This document shows positions 63,089-64,000 of a stretch of DNA of 64,000 nucleotides, piece by piece. Source of the stretch: Streptomyces sp. ML-6 (lineage in GTDB: Bacteria > Actinomycetota > Actinomycetes > Streptomycetales > Streptomycetaceae); contig NZ_JAOTIK010000001.1 in the NCBI RefSeq assembly GCF_030116705.1, positions 992,001 to 1,056,000 on the forward strand, read 5' to 3'. Numbering within the stretch: position 1 is the stretch's first letter; the number at the start of each line of letters is the position of its first letter. The notes under the pieces are model-generated. The model was not told where the DNA came from. It worked only from the letters and a program-made list of their open reading frames with translations, and did not search any database. The translations under genes and the position numbers were made by a program.

Positions 63089-64000
63089 GTCCGGTTCCGC
63101 TTCTCCCAGCCGTCCGCGAACATGTTCCAGAAGCGGTGGCTGGGCGGGTGTTCCTCGAAGACCTCGTCGACGAGTTCGACACCGAGGCCGGGTGCGGTCG
63201 GCAGGCCGATGCGGCCGTCGACGACCGGCAGGGTGCCCTTGAGGGCGTCGAAGACGTAGTCCTCCAGGAGGCCGTCGAAGGTCTCCAGGATCTTGAAGTT
63301 GGGGATGCCGAGCGTCGCGTGCACCGAGACGGTGGTGCAGAGCGGCGAGTTGGAGTTGTGCGGGGCCACGAGCATGCCGTGGGTGTCGGCAATCGCGGCG
63401 AGCTTCCTGACCTCGGTGAAGCCGCCGGCCATGGAGAGGTCGGGCTGGATGATGTCGACCGCGTTGGTGGCGAAGAGCTGCTTGTACTCGTAGCGGTTGT
63501 GGAAGTGCTCGCCGCCGGAGATCGGGAACGCGGCGCGCTGGCGCAGTTCCGCGTAGCGCTCGATGTGGGTCCAGGGCATCGGCTCCTCGAACCAGCCGAT
63601 GTCGAACGGCTCCAGCTCGCGCACCAGCCGGGCCGCGGTCGGCATCGCGAACCGGGCGTGCCCCTCGATGAAGAGGTCCACGTCCGGCCCGATGGCCTCG
63701 CGGACGGCGGCCACGAGGTCGACGGAGCGGCGCAGTTCGGCGCGCTCCAGCTCGTGCAGTCCGGGGCCGAAAGGGTCGAACTTGAGAGCGGTGAAGCCCT
63801 TGGCGACGGTCTCGCGGGCCTTGGCCGCGAAGGTCTCGGGCTCGCGTTCGCCGGTGTACCAGCCGTTGGCGTACACACGTACGTCGTCCCGGCAGGCGCC
63901 GCCGGTCAGCCGGTAGGCGGGGACGCCGAGCGCCTTGCCCATCAGGTCGTACATCGCCTGGTCGAGGCCGGACAGGGCGATGCCGCCCATGTCGCCGCCG
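63085..64000 (-). CDS. enolase-superfamily sugar-acid dehydratase-like protein (partial, 5' end outside)
   Basis: The C-terminal 304 or so residues of a mandelate racemase/muconate lactonizing-type enzyme. The frame stays open to the right edge, and the N-terminal capping domain is missing. Visible barrel elements are GLDQAMYDLMGKALGVPAYRL, the catalytic Lys region TALKFDPFG, DLFIEGHARF, FEEPMPW, SGGEHFHNRYE and the late HNSNSPL histidine. Candidate metal ligands are the acidic residues of IEGH, FEEP and GGEH. It may dehydrate an aldonic acid. It is the first visible gene of an operon with the amidohydrolase and SDR. Confidence 0.88.
   Translation of the reverse strand, partial: GGDMGGIALSGLDQAMYDLMGKALGVPAYRLTGGACRDDVRVYANGWYTGEREPETFAAKARETVAKGFTALKFDPFGPGLHELERAELRRSVDLVAAVREAIGPDVDLFIEGHARFAMPTAARLVRELEPFDIGWFEEPMPWTHIERYAELRQRAAFPISGGEHFHNRYEYKQLFATNAVDIIQPDLSMAGGFTEVRKLAAIADTHGMLVAPHNSNSPLCTTVSVHATLGIPNFKILETFDGLLEDYVFDALKGTLPVVDGRIGLPTAPGLGVELVDEVFEEHPPSHRFWNMFADGWEKRNRT

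Overview
The window reads as a Streptomyces chromosomal core segment. The DNA is very GC-rich with strong third-position GC bias, GTG and TTG starts are common, genes overlap by ATGA or GTGA, and the gene set is typical: RbpA, polyprenol-phosphate mannosyltransferase, two secreted GH18 chitinases with DasR-type promoter repeats, an FMN-riboswitch riboflavin operon, Tat-exported proteins, a SpoIIE-type phosphatase and a split LigD system. From memory, not checked, the order rbpA / fxsA / ppm1 / chitinase / CbxX-type AAA protein / hisG-hisE-ribH-ribBA-ribE / chitinase / ROK regulator matches the S. coelicolor segment around SCO1419-SCO1450. I saw no rRNA, tRNA, IS element, prophage or CRISPR array.

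Layout. 1-7.9 kb: a glycerophosphodiesterase, an Atg22-like transporter, rbpA behind a sigma-R promoter, two back-to-back hairpins, then fxsA, ppm1, an amidohydrolase and an Lrp-type regulator on the minus strand. 8-17 kb: an acyl-CoA dehydrogenase, the first chitinase, a drug-type MFS exporter under two CsoR-like palindromes, a VOC protein and a secreted fibronectin-III protein. 17-28 kb is more accessory: a DJ-1 protein, a possible decayed gene, small membrane and redox proteins, a heme-oxygenase-like / methyltransferase / CDGSH operon, a SpoIIE-type phosphatase, a second DnaK under an HspR-like operator, and an amidinotransferase. 28.5-37 kb is a minus-strand nucleic-acid block: LigD polymerase, LigD-type ligase, Hsp20, LigD phosphoesterase and an HhH glycosylase as separate genes, then a frameshifted QueD/PTPS-like gene and a large Ski2-like helicase.

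37-44.5 kb: a Tat-exported C39 peptidase, a uridine-kinase-like protein with a DasR-like site in the shared intergenic region, a short leader peptide/terminator unit, an EccA/CbxX-like AAA ATPase, and two CNNM-CBS membrane proteins. 44.5-51 kb: one long minus-strand operon, FMN riboswitch-ribD-ribE-ribM-ribBA-ribH-hisE-hisG-PH-domain protein. 51-58 kb: a modular chitinase whose promoter shares its repeat spacing with the first, a short tandem-repeat array, a divergent ROK repressor/MFS pair around a palindrome, and a uracil-type permease. 58-64 kb: a GNAT protein coupled to a Tat-exported beta-helix protein, then SDR, amidohydrolase and enolase-superfamily genes that look like a sugar-acid catabolic operon continuing past the right edge.

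Likely new or under-described points are the leader-peptide unit upstream of the AAA gene, the heme-oxygenase-like/methyltransferase/CDGSH operon, the shared 22-bp repeat phasing of the two chitinase promoters with a third DasR-like site, the paired CsoR-like operators on an MFS gene, and the dispersed LigD modules with an embedded Hsp20.
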